A stretch of 16,369 nt of DNA from ARK-14 sp002899805 (GCA_039793985.1 JBAMMC010000036.1:1-16369), one strand, 5' to 3'; numbered from the stretch's first letter, positions 6,155 through 14,012 are shown. The notes: a model not told the origin generated them from the sequence alone. Numbers and translations: made by a program.

Positions 6155-7441
6155 CTGGCAGCGCAAGTTGCTGTATTGTTGGCAGCAGGAAAAGGTGAAA
6201 GAATGTGGCCTTTGACTTCGACAAGACCAAAGCCTCTCGTTGAAGTTCTATGTAAACCACTGCTCGAATACCATGTAGAAGCTTTGAAAAAAGCTGGAAT
6301 AAAGAAAGTTGTACTTGCCGTACATTATCAAGAAGAAATAATGAAAAAAAAGGCAGAAGAATTAAGTTCGAAGATTGGAATTGAAATAAAAACAGTAAAA
6401 CAGAGCACTCCACTTGGGACAGGACATGCGGTTTTGGAGATGATTGAAAAGGAAAGCATCTTAGAAGATATAGTAGTATTATATTCTGATATTTTTATGA
6501 CTCCTCACATGCTGGAAAAATCAATAAAAAAGCTATCATCTTCAACTGATTATGCTATTGCAGCTGCTAAAGTACCAGACGTCTCTAAATATGGTGCTCT
6601 CCTGCTCAGTCCTTCCGGTAAGCTTCTGAAAATTATGGAAAAATCAAAAACTTTGGAAGGTAAGGAAGGACTAGTTAATGCAGGTATGATGATGTTAAAT
6701 GCAGGTGATTTATCTGAAGCCATTAGAAGGACGGAACCTTCGGAGAGAGGAGAACTCGAACTCACCTCTGCGATTGAACTTCTAACCAAAAAAATTGACA
6801 TATCAGTTTTGGAGCTCGATGGTGAGTGGATGGATGTCGGAACTCCTTGGGATCTTATCAGAGCTAATGAGACATCTCTCAAAGAAATCTGTCGGGAAAT
6901 GAAAGTGGAAGAAGAAGAGTGTGTGATTTTCGATGAACAGAAAATTACAATAGAAGACCCGGTAATAATTAATGGACCGGTGATGATAAAGGGAAATGCT
7001 GAGTTGGGACCATGCGCCCATATAAGAGAGAATACAATACTATGTGGAGATAATAAAATTGGATTCTCTGTTCAAGTGAAGAATTCAATTATAATGAAAG
7101 GGGCGAAGGTGCCACATCTCAACTATGTCGGAGATTCTATAGTAGGTGAAAGAACTAATCTAGGTGCTGGAACGATAACAGCTAACGTTAGACATGATGG
7201 AAAGAATGTGAAATCTATGCTAAAAGGCTCCTTAGTTGATACCGGAAGAAAGAAGCTTGGAGCGATAATTGGAGATTATGTGAAGACTGGAATAAATACG
7301 AGTATCTTACCCGGAGTAAAAATTGGAGCTTGGGCTTGGATCAATGCTGGATGTATTGTTGATAGAGATGTTCCTGATAGGGCTGTTCTAAAATGTGAAC
7401 AAGAAAGGAAGTATATTACAAGAGAAGAGGATAAAACTTGA
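6155..7441 (+). CDS. glmU: bifunctional sugar-1-phosphate nucleotidylyltransferase / amino-sugar acetyltransferase (GlmU-like)
   Basis: The protein (428 residues from CTG) makes nucleotide-activated amino sugars such as UDP-GlcNAc: the C-terminal domain acetylates glucosamine-1-phosphate and the N-terminal domain joins it to UTP. The nucleotidyltransferase shows LLAAGKGERMWPLTSTRPKPL with the catalytic Arg and Lys, followed by GTGHAV, the LYSDIF acidic site and the DVGTPWDL end. The left-handed beta-helix begins near residue 265 and holds KVPHLNYVGDSIVGE, NLGAGTITANVRHD and GAIIGDYVKTGINTSILPG, typical of the Sulfolobus ST0452 type. A start at the TTG at 6176 would cut off the first beta strand (QVAVLLAAGKG), so CTG at 6155 behind AGGTGA is preferred. 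Products feed archaeal N-glycans and surface glycoconjugates. It overlaps the radical SAM gene by TTGA. Confidence 0.9.
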   Translation: MAAQVAVLLAAGKGERMWPLTSTRPKPLVEVLCKPLLEYHVEALKKAGIKKVVLAVHYQEEIMKKKAEELSSKIGIEIKTVKQSTPLGTGHAVLEMIEKESILEDIVVLYSDIFMTPHMLEKSIKKLSSSTDYAIAAAKVPDVSKYGALLLSPSGKLLKIMEKSKTLEGKEGLVNAGMMMLNAGDLSEAIRRTEPSERGELELTSAIELLTKKIDISVLELDGEWMDVGTPWDLIRANETSLKEICREMKVEEEECVIFDEQKITIEDPVIINGPVMIKGNAELGPCAHIRENTILCGDNKIGFSVQVKNSIIMKGAKVPHLNYVGDSIVGERTNLGAGTITANVRHDGKNVKSMLKGSLVDTGRKKLGAIIGDYVKTGINTSILPGVKIGAWAWINAGCIVDRDVPDRAVLKCEQERKYITREEDKT

Positions 7442-8829
7442 AACTTTTACATCGGGAAAGAAATATAGTTTTGAAAAGGAGATATTCTTTCAGAATAGCT
7501 CTCCTTTTCCCTTCAACATATGAAGCCAGTATTTCGAGCCTGGGTTATCAAATATTATATTATTATTTGAATAACTTCGAGGATGTATTTGCTGAGAGAG
7601 TTGTAGCAAGAGATAAGGAACTCTTGAGCATAGAAACTGGAACTCCTCTAAAAAAGTTCGATGTTATTCTCGCTACAGCACATTATGAGCTCGACTATAT
7701 TGAACTGGTAAGAGCGATTTTAAGAGCGGGAATAGAGCCACTTTCTGAAAGGAGAAACTCTCCACCACTCATCATAGGTGGACCAAGCATAACAGCATGG
7801 CCATACCCTATGTCTAGAATTGCTGATGCAGCATTTCTGGGAGAGTTTGAGGCTTCGGGAAGAGAATTCGTAAACACGCTTTTTTCCCTCGATAAATACA
7901 ATAAGAAACCCTTCATTGAGGAACTCACCTCTGTTAAAGGCTTCTGGCATCCTAGCAAAGAAAAGAAAGAAATCGTGAGAGTGAGGGATCTAGATAGCTC
8001 TTTCCATCCAATAGCTCAAATACAGAGCGAAGATGCAGAACCTGTATGGGGAAGATCATATATGGCTGAAATATCAAGGGGATGCAATTGGGGTTGCCTA
8101 TTTTGTCTCGAATCAGCAGTTTCTGGAATAAGAAGAGAGAGATCATTTAGTGTTTTAAAAAATTTGATAGAAAAAGGGGTTGAAGCGAATGATGTAGACA
8201 AAGTCACTTTCTTTTCGCTTAGCTTCTTCGACACAGATCTAGGAGAAAGAATTCTCAATTTATTAATTGAAATGGGATTAAAAGGGAGCGTTCCGAGTAT
8301 TAGAATTGAAACCCTGAGTGATGAGAGAGCTGAGCTCATAAAGAAGATAGGTCAAAAGACTGTAGCTATAGCTCCTGAGACGGGTAAAGATGATTTGAGA
8401 TGGAAAATAGGGAAGAGAATAGATAGCCAACAGATATTTAATGCGGTATCCTATTTAGCAAAACACGATCTTTCAGTGAAGCTCTACTACATGTTCGGTT
8501 TACCAGGAGAGAAAAAAGAAGATTTGGATAATATAGTGGAACAGGTAAAAGAGATAAAGAAAATAATCGGATCTAGAAATAAGATTAAAGTCTCCGCTAA
8601 TCCCTTCATACCTAAGCCATTGACGCCCCTATGGAAATACGAGATGTTGCCATTGAGAGAATTGAAAGAAAGAGCTAACTATCTGAGAAGTTCTCTCAGT
8701 CAATATGCTGAGGTTGAAATTTATGAACCTAGAATGGCAAGGAAACAATATGAGATAAACATTAAGGGAGTAGATGCTGATATCATGATAATTGGAGAAG
8801 CAATGAAAAATTTGGAAAGGGATGAATGA
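7438..8829 (+). CDS. radical SAM protein with N-terminal B12-binding-type domain
   Basis: This 463-residue protein carries the radical SAM cluster motif Cys216-x3-Cys220-x2-Cys223 in EISRGCNWGCLFC, which binds a 4Fe-4S cluster and cleaves S-adenosylmethionine. A Rossmann-like region precedes it (about 18-145: RIALLFPSTYEASISSLGYQ, FDVILATAHYELDY, PLIIGGPSITAWP, ADAAFLGEFEA). This layout resembles the B12-binding-like radical SAM group near TIGR03960/YgiQ; the cobalamin-binding Asp-x-His-x2-Gly motif is not visible, so it may not bind B12. After the cluster come IRIETLSDERAELIKKIG, IAPETG and LYYMFGLPGE, normal for the barrel. The start is TTG at 7438, coupled to the previous stop with GAGG upstream; its own stop overlaps the next ATG (ATGA). 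The substrate is unknown; neighbours do not settle it. Confidence 0.85.
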   Translation: MKLLHRERNIVLKRRYSFRIALLFPSTYEASISSLGYQILYYYLNNFEDVFAERVVARDKELLSIETGTPLKKFDVILATAHYELDYIELVRAILRAGIEPLSERRNSPPLIIGGPSITAWPYPMSRIADAAFLGEFEASGREFVNTLFSLDKYNKKPFIEELTSVKGFWHPSKEKKEIVRVRDLDSSFHPIAQIQSEDAEPVWGRSYMAEISRGCNWGCLFCLESAVSGIRRERSFSVLKNLIEKGVEANDVDKVTFFSLSFFDTDLGERILNLLIEMGLKGSVPSIRIETLSDERAELIKKIGQKTVAIAPETGKDDLRWKIGKRIDSQQIFNAVSYLAKHDLSVKLYYMFGLPGEKKEDLDNIVEQVKEIKKIIGSRNKIKVSANPFIPKPLTPLWKYEMLPLRELKERANYLRSSLSQYAEVEIYEPRMARKQYEINIKGVDADIMIIGEAMKNLERDE

Positions 8830-10055
8830 AGTTGGTTAATTATTCACCTCCATTAGTGGGGATAGTCGGAAAGACAAATGTAGGTAAGTCAACTTTATTC
8901 TCTGCTATTTCAATGGCCAGCGTTGAAATAAGCAATAGACCTTTCACAACGATAGAGCCAAACAAAGGAGTGGGTTATGTGAGAGTCCAATGCCCACATG
9001 TTGATTTTTCCCTTCCAAAATGTGATCCTCGTAGCGGATATTGTGTGAAAGGAAATCGTTTCATTCCCGTTGATCTCATTGATGTTGCCGGACTTATACC
9101 TGGAGCCCATCTCGGTAGAGGATTGGGGAATAAGTTTATGGATGATCTCAGAAAGGCAGATGCGTTCCTCCTCGTGATTGACGCCTCAGGTTCAACAGAT
9201 GAGAATGGAAATCCTGTTCCTCCGGGTACATCAGATCCAGTGAAAGAGGTTCGTGATATATTATATGAGATCGACATGTGGATAGCGAGGATAGTATCAT
9301 CTGATTGGCAGAAGTTTTCTGTAAGTGTCGAGACAGCAAGGAAAGATATTTCCGAAGCAATATTCGAGAAGATCTCAGGACTTTCTGTGAAGAGAGGAGC
9401 TGTCGTTGAGGCTTTGGAAAGGTCTGGTTTATTCAATACTAGACCATCTTCCTGGAGGCAGGAAGATTTTTACAGGTTCGCTAAGGAGCTGAGGAAGGCT
9501 GCTAAACCTCATGTTATAGTAGCAAACAAAGCAGACCTCCCTATATCAAGAGAAAATATTGAAAGGTTGAGGAAAGAGTTCCCTGAGGAAAAGATTTTTC
9601 CTGTGAGCGCAGAGGCAGAGCTCGCCTTAAAAAAAGCAGCGAAAGCAGGTATCATTGAATATGTACCAGGTGATCCTGGCTTTAGCATTCCAGAACCTTC
9701 TAGATTGAATAGACAACAGATGAGCGCTCTCAAGTACATAAACGAGAGGGTTATTGCTACATATGGAGGGACAGGCGTACAGCAAGCGCTTAACTTTCTG
9801 ATATTCGAAGTTCTGAGAAAGATAGTAATATTTCCAGTTGAGGATCCGACGAAGCTTACAGATAAAGATGGAAGGATCCTCCCTGATGCCCTTTTAGTTG
9901 ACAGAGATTCTAATCCAAAAGTAGTAGCGGGGCTGGTTCATTCCGACTTAGAAAAGGGATTCCTTTATGCTATAGATGCAAGAACGAAGCAAAGGCTTGG
10001 CGCTGATTCAAAGCTATCAGATAGGGCTGTAATTAAGATAGTATCTTCGATTTAA
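8826..10055 (+). CDS. ychF: OLA1/YchF-family GTPase/ATPase
   Basis: The 409-residue protein belongs to the Obg-related YchF/OLA1 group of translation-associated P-loop NTPases that bind ribosomes. G1 is GKTNVGKST (15-23), switch II is DVAGLIPGAHLGRGLGNKF (86-104, region of DxxG), and G4 is NKAD (234-237). The archaeal members keep NKxD, whereas bacterial and eukaryotic forms have the altered motif that favours ATP, so GTP preference is expected. A cysteine cluster, Cys56, Cys66 and Cys73, sits in an archaeal insert after switch I. A helical domain (about 125-215) and a C-terminal TGS domain (about 325-407) complete the usual order. The ATG overlaps the radical SAM stop (ATGA) with GGATGA-type pairing upstream. 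The gene closes the operon and converges on the dephospho-CoA kinase gene. Confidence 0.92.
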   Translation: MKLVNYSPPLVGIVGKTNVGKSTLFSAISMASVEISNRPFTTIEPNKGVGYVRVQCPHVDFSLPKCDPRSGYCVKGNRFIPVDLIDVAGLIPGAHLGRGLGNKFMDDLRKADAFLLVIDASGSTDENGNPVPPGTSDPVKEVRDILYEIDMWIARIVSSDWQKFSVSVETARKDISEAIFEKISGLSVKRGAVVEALERSGLFNTRPSSWRQEDFYRFAKELRKAAKPHVIVANKADLPISRENIERLRKEFPEEKIFPVSAEAELALKKAAKAGIIEYVPGDPGFSIPEPSRLNRQQMSALKYINERVIATYGGTGVQQALNFLIFEVLRKIVIFPVEDPTKLTDKDGRILPDALLVDRDSNPKVVAGLVHSDLEKGFLYAIDARTKQRLGADSKLSDRAVIKIVSSI

Positions 10056-10072
10056 CTAATTGAGCTTAACAC

Positions 10073-10090
10073 ATTAAATTTAAATTTAAT
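10073..10090. repeat. 18-base perfect A/T palindrome
   Basis: ATTAAATTTAAATTTAAT equals its own reverse complement and lies 18 bases after the OLA1 stop in the tail-to-tail gap. It could help end transcription from either side or be AT-rich chance; it contains no G or C. Confidence 0.6.
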
Positions 10091-10161
10091 CTGTTATAAT
10101 CAAATCGATTCTCATTATATCTGGGCTCAAATCTCTAAAGGTGAAAAGTTACATCTTGAAG

Positions 10162-10182
10162 CTTCGCTCTGGAGCAGAGAAG
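10162..10182 (+). repeat. bulged hairpin sharing its 5' arm with one at 14410-14433
   Basis: CTCTG (10167-10171) and CAGAG (10175-10179) form a 5-base stem with loop GAG, extended by CTT/AAG outside a two-base bulge. The preceding 13 bases GAAGCTTCGCTCT (10158-10170) recur exactly at 14410-14422 in another gene-free stretch. The gap 10056-10215 holds no gene I can support. Confidence 0.4.
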
Positions 10183-10215
10183 AGGTTAGATATACCATAG
10201 TACTTTTATCAATAT

Positions 10216-10755
10216 TTATTTCGACATTCCAACATGAGGAGAAAGATGAGAAAGCATTGATGTAAAATAATCTCTAACTGGATAAAAGAGCTCCAGTATT
10301 ATTGCCCCCATATCAGGCTGTCCGTAGATCAACACAGTTAAAGGAGAAGAGAAAAATATAGGCGTAGCTAGCGCTAGCATGTCCTCCTCTCCTTTTACGT
10401 TCACGAGTGTAGGTATTCCCTCCTGAAAGTTTACAGCTACCTGGCTCAGGGCCTCACTGATCAATTCTAAATCGATTTCCCCTCGCTCATTGTAAATTTC
10501 AACGTAGTCTTCGAATAGTTCAAGAAGCGGACTAGAGATTTTTTCTCCTCTCTTCGTGAACCCATCGACGAAAGCAACAGAAGGAGGTGAACTTACGCTT
10601 TTTATATACTCCATTGTTACTATATCTCCTACAGTAACTACCTTTCTTCCTATAAGTTTGGAGACAGCTTTTTTGAAAGCTTCCCCTCTGTATATTGGAT
10701 GCATGGGATTAGAAAGCGCTCTTCTCAAGTTTTCATCTTTAAGAATTAGTGGCAA
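10216..10755 (-). CDS. GTP-dependent dephospho-CoA kinase (DUF359 family)
   Basis: This 179-residue protein matches the archaeal DUF359 family, shown in Thermococcus to be the GTP-dependent dephospho-CoA kinase, which adds the 3'-phosphate in the last step of coenzyme A synthesis and replaces bacterial CoaE. Family features seen are VVTVGDIVT (39-47), VAFVDGFTKRGE (60-71), VNVKGEEDMLALATPI (118-133) and VLIYGQPDMGAI (141-152), with conserved acidic residues Asp44, Asp64, Glu123, Glu124 and Asp125. The length is normal. The likely start is TTG at 10753-10755, with AGGTGA overlapping the Spt4 stop codon, so translation is coupled. Placement after Rpo7 and Spt4 is a long-conserved archaeal order and says little about function. 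Confidence 0.88.
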   Translation of the reverse strand: MPLILKDENLRRALSNPMHPIYRGEAFKKAVSKLIGRKVVTVGDIVTMEYIKSVSSPPSVAFVDGFTKRGEKISSPLLELFEDYVEIYNERGEIDLELISEALSQVAVNFQEGIPTLVNVKGEEDMLALATPIFFSSPLTVLIYGQPDMGAIILELFYPVRDYFTSMLSHLSPHVGMSK

Positions 10756-10759
10756 AAGA

Positions 10760-10969
10760 TCACCTAACTTTTATCGCATACTTCCCAGATTTGCTTGCCC
10801 CTATCAATTTTGCTATCTCACTTTTTTCCGGATCGAGAACTATAATCATGCCTTCCCAGTCAGTACTGAAGTTTCTAGAGCCACAGTTTGGGCATACTTC
10901 AACTTCTGGTTCAACTAAAAGTTTACATTTCGTACAAGCTTTATACTGGAGTTTTGCCCTTTTTGACAA
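10760..10969 (-). CDS. spt4: transcription elongation factor Spt4 (RpoE'')
   Basis: This 69-residue zinc protein is archaeal Spt4, which pairs with Spt5 and clamps over the RNA polymerase cleft to keep elongation processive. One zinc site is formed by Cys12, Cys15, Cys26 and Cys29 (ACTKC and VCPNCGS), followed by the characteristic FSTDWEGMIIVLDPEKSEIA strand region that contacts the Spt5 NGN domain. The length and sequence are ordinary for the family. It lies five bases after the Rpo7 stop in the same transcript. Confidence 0.93.
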   Translation of the reverse strand: MSKRAKLQYKACTKCKLLVEPEVEVCPNCGSRNFSTDWEGMIIVLDPEKSEIAKLIGASKSGKYAIKVR

Positions 10970-10974
10970 TCAGA

Positions 10975-11511
10975 TCAACCTCCACTTTTAATAGGTAGCT
11001 TTCCAAGATATGGTTGTCTCATGGTCAATTGGACTCTGATCTCCTTTTTTTCAGCGTTGAAACTGAAAGCTATCACTCTTGCCCTGACAAGATCTCCCTT
11101 CTCAATTATCCTATTACTTTGTTTAAGAATGAATGCTTGTCTGCTAGCATCATATTCTACGTATTCGTCAGATATCTGGGATTTATGTATAAACCCTTCG
11201 ATTGGACCGATTCTGACAAATATCCCAAATTCTCTTACACTGCTCACTGTGCCAACGATAACCTCATTCATAGCTGGTTTTAGAGAAAAAACACTTGCTT
11301 CTAACCAATGGTAAGTTCCTCCATCACCATGGAGTATCTTCCCAATTGGATCGATTTCAATATCATACACACCGATAATTATGCCAAGATCATCATCATA
11401 GTAACCAGAATATTGGCTGTTGAGGACGCTTTTTGCTACTTCTTCAAGATTCTCATTCATCCTTTCTGGAGGAATTCTCACAACATCTCTAATTTTTGAG
11501 ACCATAAACAT
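10975..11511 (-). CDS. rpoE: DNA-directed RNA polymerase subunit Rpo7 (RpoE)
   Basis: The product is the archaeal homologue of eukaryotic Rpb7; with Rpo4 it forms the stalk of RNA polymerase that binds emerging RNA and helps promoter opening. The N-terminal RNP-like half runs through DVVRIPPERM and GIIIGVYDIEIDPIGKIL with the HGDGGTYHWLEASVFSL segment; the S1 domain starts near residue 82 (NEVIVGTVSSVREFGIFVRI, then GPIEGFIHKSQI). The frame is open back to a GTG at 11520, but the ATG at 11509-11511 sits five bases after GGTGA and gives the usual N-terminus, so I choose it (178 residues); the next ATG at 11503-11505 is also possible. Spt4 follows after five bases. Confidence 0.93.
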   Translation of the reverse strand: MFMVSKIRDVVRIPPERMNENLEEVAKSVLNSQYSGYYDDDLGIIIGVYDIEIDPIGKILHGDGGTYHWLEASVFSLKPAMNEVIVGTVSSVREFGIFVRIGPIEGFIHKSQISDEYVEYDASRQAFILKQSNRIIEKGDLVRARVIAFSFNAEKKEIRVQLTMRQPYLGKLPIKSGG

Positions 11512-11553
11512 GAGATTCACCTACTCAACGTTCCATTTGTTTCTAACATCAAA

Positions 11554-11566
11554 GGGGAAAATCCCC
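11554..11566. promoter_or_regulatory. palindrome GGGGA-TTT-TCCCC upstream of Rpo7
   Basis: A perfect 5-base G/C-rich inverted repeat with a three-base centre stands out in an AT-rich gap, about 45 bases upstream of the Rpo7 start and 55 bases after the PIN gene. It could be an operator, a small hairpin in the intergenic mRNA or an RNA-processing site. Confidence 0.35.
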
Positions 11567-11619
11567 AATGAATAGTTAATCTCTGATTTAATTGAATCGA
11601 TGAAGTTAAAATCTTTACC

Positions 11620-12051
11620 TTATAGAACATCTTTAGCTTCGACCTCAAACCTATGTTGCGATTCTCTATAATATGCTGTCTTGATTCCCAGAATAGAAAG
11701 TTTCCTTCTAAGCTCTCTATCGCTAGTAGCCACCAAGACTCTCTCTCCCTTTTCCGAAAGGTAAGCAGCCAATTTGATCAATGCCCTATCGCCACTCTCT
11801 TCTCCTGTAACTATTGTTTTACATTTTTCCCTCGCTATTTCCAGGGCTAACTTTGCTGCCCTCATGATCTCTCCTTTTCCTACAGAGAGCTTTTCTAGCT
11901 CATTCAAGATAGCATCAGGACATATGTATTCAGGTGAAGATTCAAGTGCACTCTCAATATCTTCGAACAAATGAACTCCTTTGTAGAGCTGAAGAAGAGC
12001 ATTAGAATCGAGCAAGACTAATGTTCTTTTAGCTATTTTATCAGACCCCAT
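11620..12051 (-). CDS. PIN-domain ribonuclease, VapC9/FCF1-like type
   Basis: This PIN-domain protein carries the expected acidic residues: Asp15 in LLDSNAL, Glu51 in ILNELEKL, Asp88 in GDRALI and Asp111 in VATSDREL, counted from the ATG at 12049-12051 (143 residues). These chelate the metal ions for single-strand RNA cleavage. Archaeal genes of this type sit between aIF2-gamma and Rpo7 and resemble the Fcf1/Utp24 group of rRNA-processing nucleases more than free-standing VapC toxins; no antitoxin gene lies beside it. An upstream in-frame start at 12066 is possible; both overlap the end of aIF2-gamma (stop at 12033). No ribosome-binding site decides between them, and the overlap suggests translational coupling. 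A role in rRNA maturation is inference. Confidence 0.82.
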   Translation of the reverse strand: MGSDKIAKRTLVLLDSNALLQLYKGVHLFEDIESALESSPEYICPDAILNELEKLSVGKGEIMRAAKLALEIAREKCKTIVTGEESGDRALIKLAAYLSEKGERVLVATSDRELRRKLSILGIKTAYYRESQHRFEVEAKDVL

Positions 12052-13271
12052 CCTATGAGCCTCCATCTTCCCTGAACCTGTCTGCTTAATGCTATCCTGC
12101 TCTTGGGAAGAGCTACGATTGGTCTCCTCAGAGAAACGGAAAGAGAAACCGACGAGACTCTCGTCACAACTCCCATAGTTACAGACGTACCTACAGTTAT
12201 CATCAATGGTTCTCTTACCTGAATAGGAGACACAGAAGTTTTCTCTCTTAGCCCAACGACACGTTCAAAGAGATGATACTCGGCTTCTATCTCATTTACG
12301 ACTGGTAACTCGTTTCCAGCTTTAGTTACGACACTACCAACGAGATTATCTCCCTTCGTTATTGATGGGTCCAGTTGTGTACTAATAGCAACAAGACCTC
12401 CAGGAAGAGCCGTCTCCACACTTAATTCACCAAATCTGAGACTTACTACCTTGCTAGTTATAGGCTCATATTCTTCTCTTCCCCCAGGCCTCTTGATTTT
12501 CAACCCGGGAAGAATGACTATCTCATCCCCAACACTTAGCTTACCTTGAATTAGGCTACCTCCAACGATCCCTCCGACCATTTTTTCCGGTGGGGTTCCT
12601 GGTTTGTTTGCATCGAAACTTCGTACAACGTACATCAGAGGAGGTTTGTTAATATCACGCTCTGGAGTTGGAATATACTTTTCAATTGCTGCCATTAGAA
12701 CATCAATATTTCCACGTTTTAGCGCAGAAACTGGGATTATTGGAGCATTCTCAGCCCACGTTCCCTCTATCATCTTCTTAATTTCATTGTAATTTTCTTT
12801 TGCCCTTTCTGGAGGAACAACATCTACTTTATTTTGGACAATTATCAAATTCTTCTGACCAATTACACTGAGAGCAGCGAAGTGTTCAGCGGTTTGCGGC
12901 TGGGGTACCCTCTCGTTCGCAGCTATAACTAGCAGAACACCATCCATTATAGCCGCTCCTGCCAACATTGTCGCCATCAAAACCTCATGTCCTGGAGCGT
13001 CAACATATGAAACTCTTCTTAGCAACTTTGGATTTGAACCACTAGGACATTCAGGAAATGGTTGGTATGCTTCTGGAAAGGGAATATTCTCACATTTATA
13101 TATGGCACCATCAGCGTATCCGAGTTTGATCGTCATTCCTCTTTTCAGTTCTTCACTATGTCTTGAAGTCCATATTCCTGTGAGAGCCGAGACAAGCGTT
13201 GTCTTACCATGGTCCACATGTCCTGCCGTTCCGATATTGACTTCAGGTTGTTTCTTTTCAGCGTAACTCAT
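12033..13271 (-). CDS. eif2g: translation initiation factor 2 subunit gamma (aIF2-gamma)
   Basis: The GTPase subunit of the heterotrimer that brings Met-tRNAi to the small ribosomal subunit. From the ATG at 13269-13271 (412 residues), G1 is GHVDHGKT (17-24), switch II is DAPGH (91-95), G4 is NKVD (147-150) and SALKR marks G5; the two beta-barrel domains follow, ending in SRQVQGRWRLIGWGLI. A GTG at 13278-13280 would add three residues; ATG is preferred because it matches homologues and has GTGAT upstream. The zinc knuckle after switch I normally has four cysteines; here only Cys60 and Cys75 remain, with Ile and Gly or Ser in place of the partners. The gene lies 20 bases after S6e and overlaps the PIN gene. 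Confidence 0.95.
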   Translation of the reverse strand: MSYAEKKQPEVNIGTAGHVDHGKTTLVSALTGIWTSRHSEELKRGMTIKLGYADGAIYKCENIPFPEAYQPFPECPSGSNPKLLRRVSYVDAPGHEVLMATMLAGAAIMDGVLLVIAANERVPQPQTAEHFAALSVIGQKNLIIVQNKVDVVPPERAKENYNEIKKMIEGTWAENAPIIPVSALKRGNIDVLMAAIEKYIPTPERDINKPPLMYVVRSFDANKPGTPPEKMVGGIVGGSLIQGKLSVGDEIVILPGLKIKRPGGREEYEPITSKVVSLRFGELSVETALPGGLVAISTQLDPSITKGDNLVGSVVTKAGNELPVVNEIEAEYHLFERVVGLREKTSVSPIQVREPLMITVGTSVTMGVVTRVSSVSLSVSLRRPIVALPKSRIALSRQVQGRWRLIGWGLIK

Positions 13272-13291
13272 CGATATCACTTTCCGGAGGC

Positions 13292-13948
13292 CTATTTATT
13301 CTCAGCCCCCTTTTCCCTGACAAGTACAACGTTAACCTGAACTATGCTGTCATCAATAGTATTGCCTCTTACCATCTTCCTTCTTCTTTCCCCCCTCTTC
13401 CTAGGATGGTATCCAGGGGGACCCGAAAGAAGCAATTTTTTCTTGACTGGACCTGGCAATTCAGGTCTCATGGGAAAACCGCTATTGTCGCTTCCTCCTT
13501 TTATTACAAGTTTCCCATTGAGTCCTACTATTGTGGCATCGATTTCTTCTCCTATCCTCATTCCTATTAGTTTTCTGCTTGTATCCTCGTCGAGAATAAG
13601 CTGGAAGGCCTTAGATCTGGATGCTTCAGCCTCTGCTTCGGTCTCTCCTACTTTTTCCGCAAGGAGATCTTGTGGGATTCTAACTGTATTTTCCTCGATG
13701 CCTTCCTTCACAATAGCTTTGAGGTGAAGTTTTACTTTTTTATCGCCCTCTTTTCCAAACTTAAGGACTATTACTCCATCAAAAAGATTCAACTTTTCTG
13801 CCAAAGATCTAGGAATCTCAGCAATCGGAAGTTTTCTTCCTTCTTTCTGTTCCTTACTTAAAGCTATCTTGTCATCCCCTACTACTTTTACTTTAATTGG
13901 GGGGGTTGTTGGTGCAGGATCCGATATTACCAATTTGAATTCTGGCAT
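13292..13948 (-). CDS. rps6e: 30S ribosomal protein S6e, crenarchaeal long form
   Basis: A 218-residue small-subunit protein. It starts MPEFKLVISDP and ends with the family core GMRIGEEIDATIVGLNGKL, GGSDNSGFPMRPELPG, KKKLLLSGPPGYHPRKRGER and KMVRGNTIDDSIVQVNVVLV. Between residues about 12 and 125 it carries an insertion (IAEIPRSLAEKL, VKLHLKAIVKEG, AEASRSKAFQLILDED), absent from the shorter euryarchaeal form and similar to that in Sulfolobus S6e. This is one of the better taxonomic markers in the window. The ATG at 13946-13948 has a strong GGAGG about 11 bases upstream. aIF2-gamma follows after 20 bases in one transcript. Confidence 0.95.
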   Translation of the reverse strand: MPEFKLVISDPAPTTPPIKVKVVGDDKIALSKEQKEGRKLPIAEIPRSLAEKLNLFDGVIVLKFGKEGDKKVKLHLKAIVKEGIEENTVRIPQDLLAEKVGETEAEAEASRSKAFQLILDEDTSRKLIGMRIGEEIDATIVGLNGKLVIKGGSDNSGFPMRPELPGPVKKKLLLSGPPGYHPRKRGERRRKMVRGNTIDDSIVQVNVVLVREKGAENK

Positions 13949-14002
13949 TCACATATCTCCTCCTTATGTTCCAGTATCCCCGCAGTACGGTTCATTTCCG
14001 GA

Positions 14003-14012
14003 ACTTTTTATG
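14003..14012 (-). promoter_or_regulatory. possible TATA box for the S6e operon
   Basis: The minus strand reads ATAAAAAGTT, about 55 bases before the S6e ATG. A transcription start near 13975-13985 would leave a leader of about 30-35 bases that includes the GGAGG site. The perfect 9-base inverted repeat ends only a few bases upstream. Confidence 0.4.

Noticed and set aside
8975..9436. open frame of 153 codons opposite OLA1
   Set aside because: It overlaps the conserved GTPase domain in antisense and shows no domain features.
10110..10150. tRNA fragment or attachment site (GGGCTCAAATC)
   Set aside because: The stem around the loop does not pair, and there is no integrase gene or second copy in the window.
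10749..11499. several plus-strand open frames opposite Spt4 and Rpo7
   Set aside because: They are antisense to two firmly identified polymerase and elongation genes and have no start signals.
11620..12051. PIN-domain protein as the toxin of a toxin-antitoxin pair
   Set aside because: It sits in a conserved aIF2-gamma/Rpo7 operon, no antitoxin gene is adjacent, and the sequence fits the Fcf1/VapC9-like group.
13344..13727. open frame of 127 codons on the strand opposite S6e
   Set aside because: It lies wholly over the well-matched S6e gene, is rich in Ser/Leu/Phe as antisense frames are, and has no ribosome-binding site.
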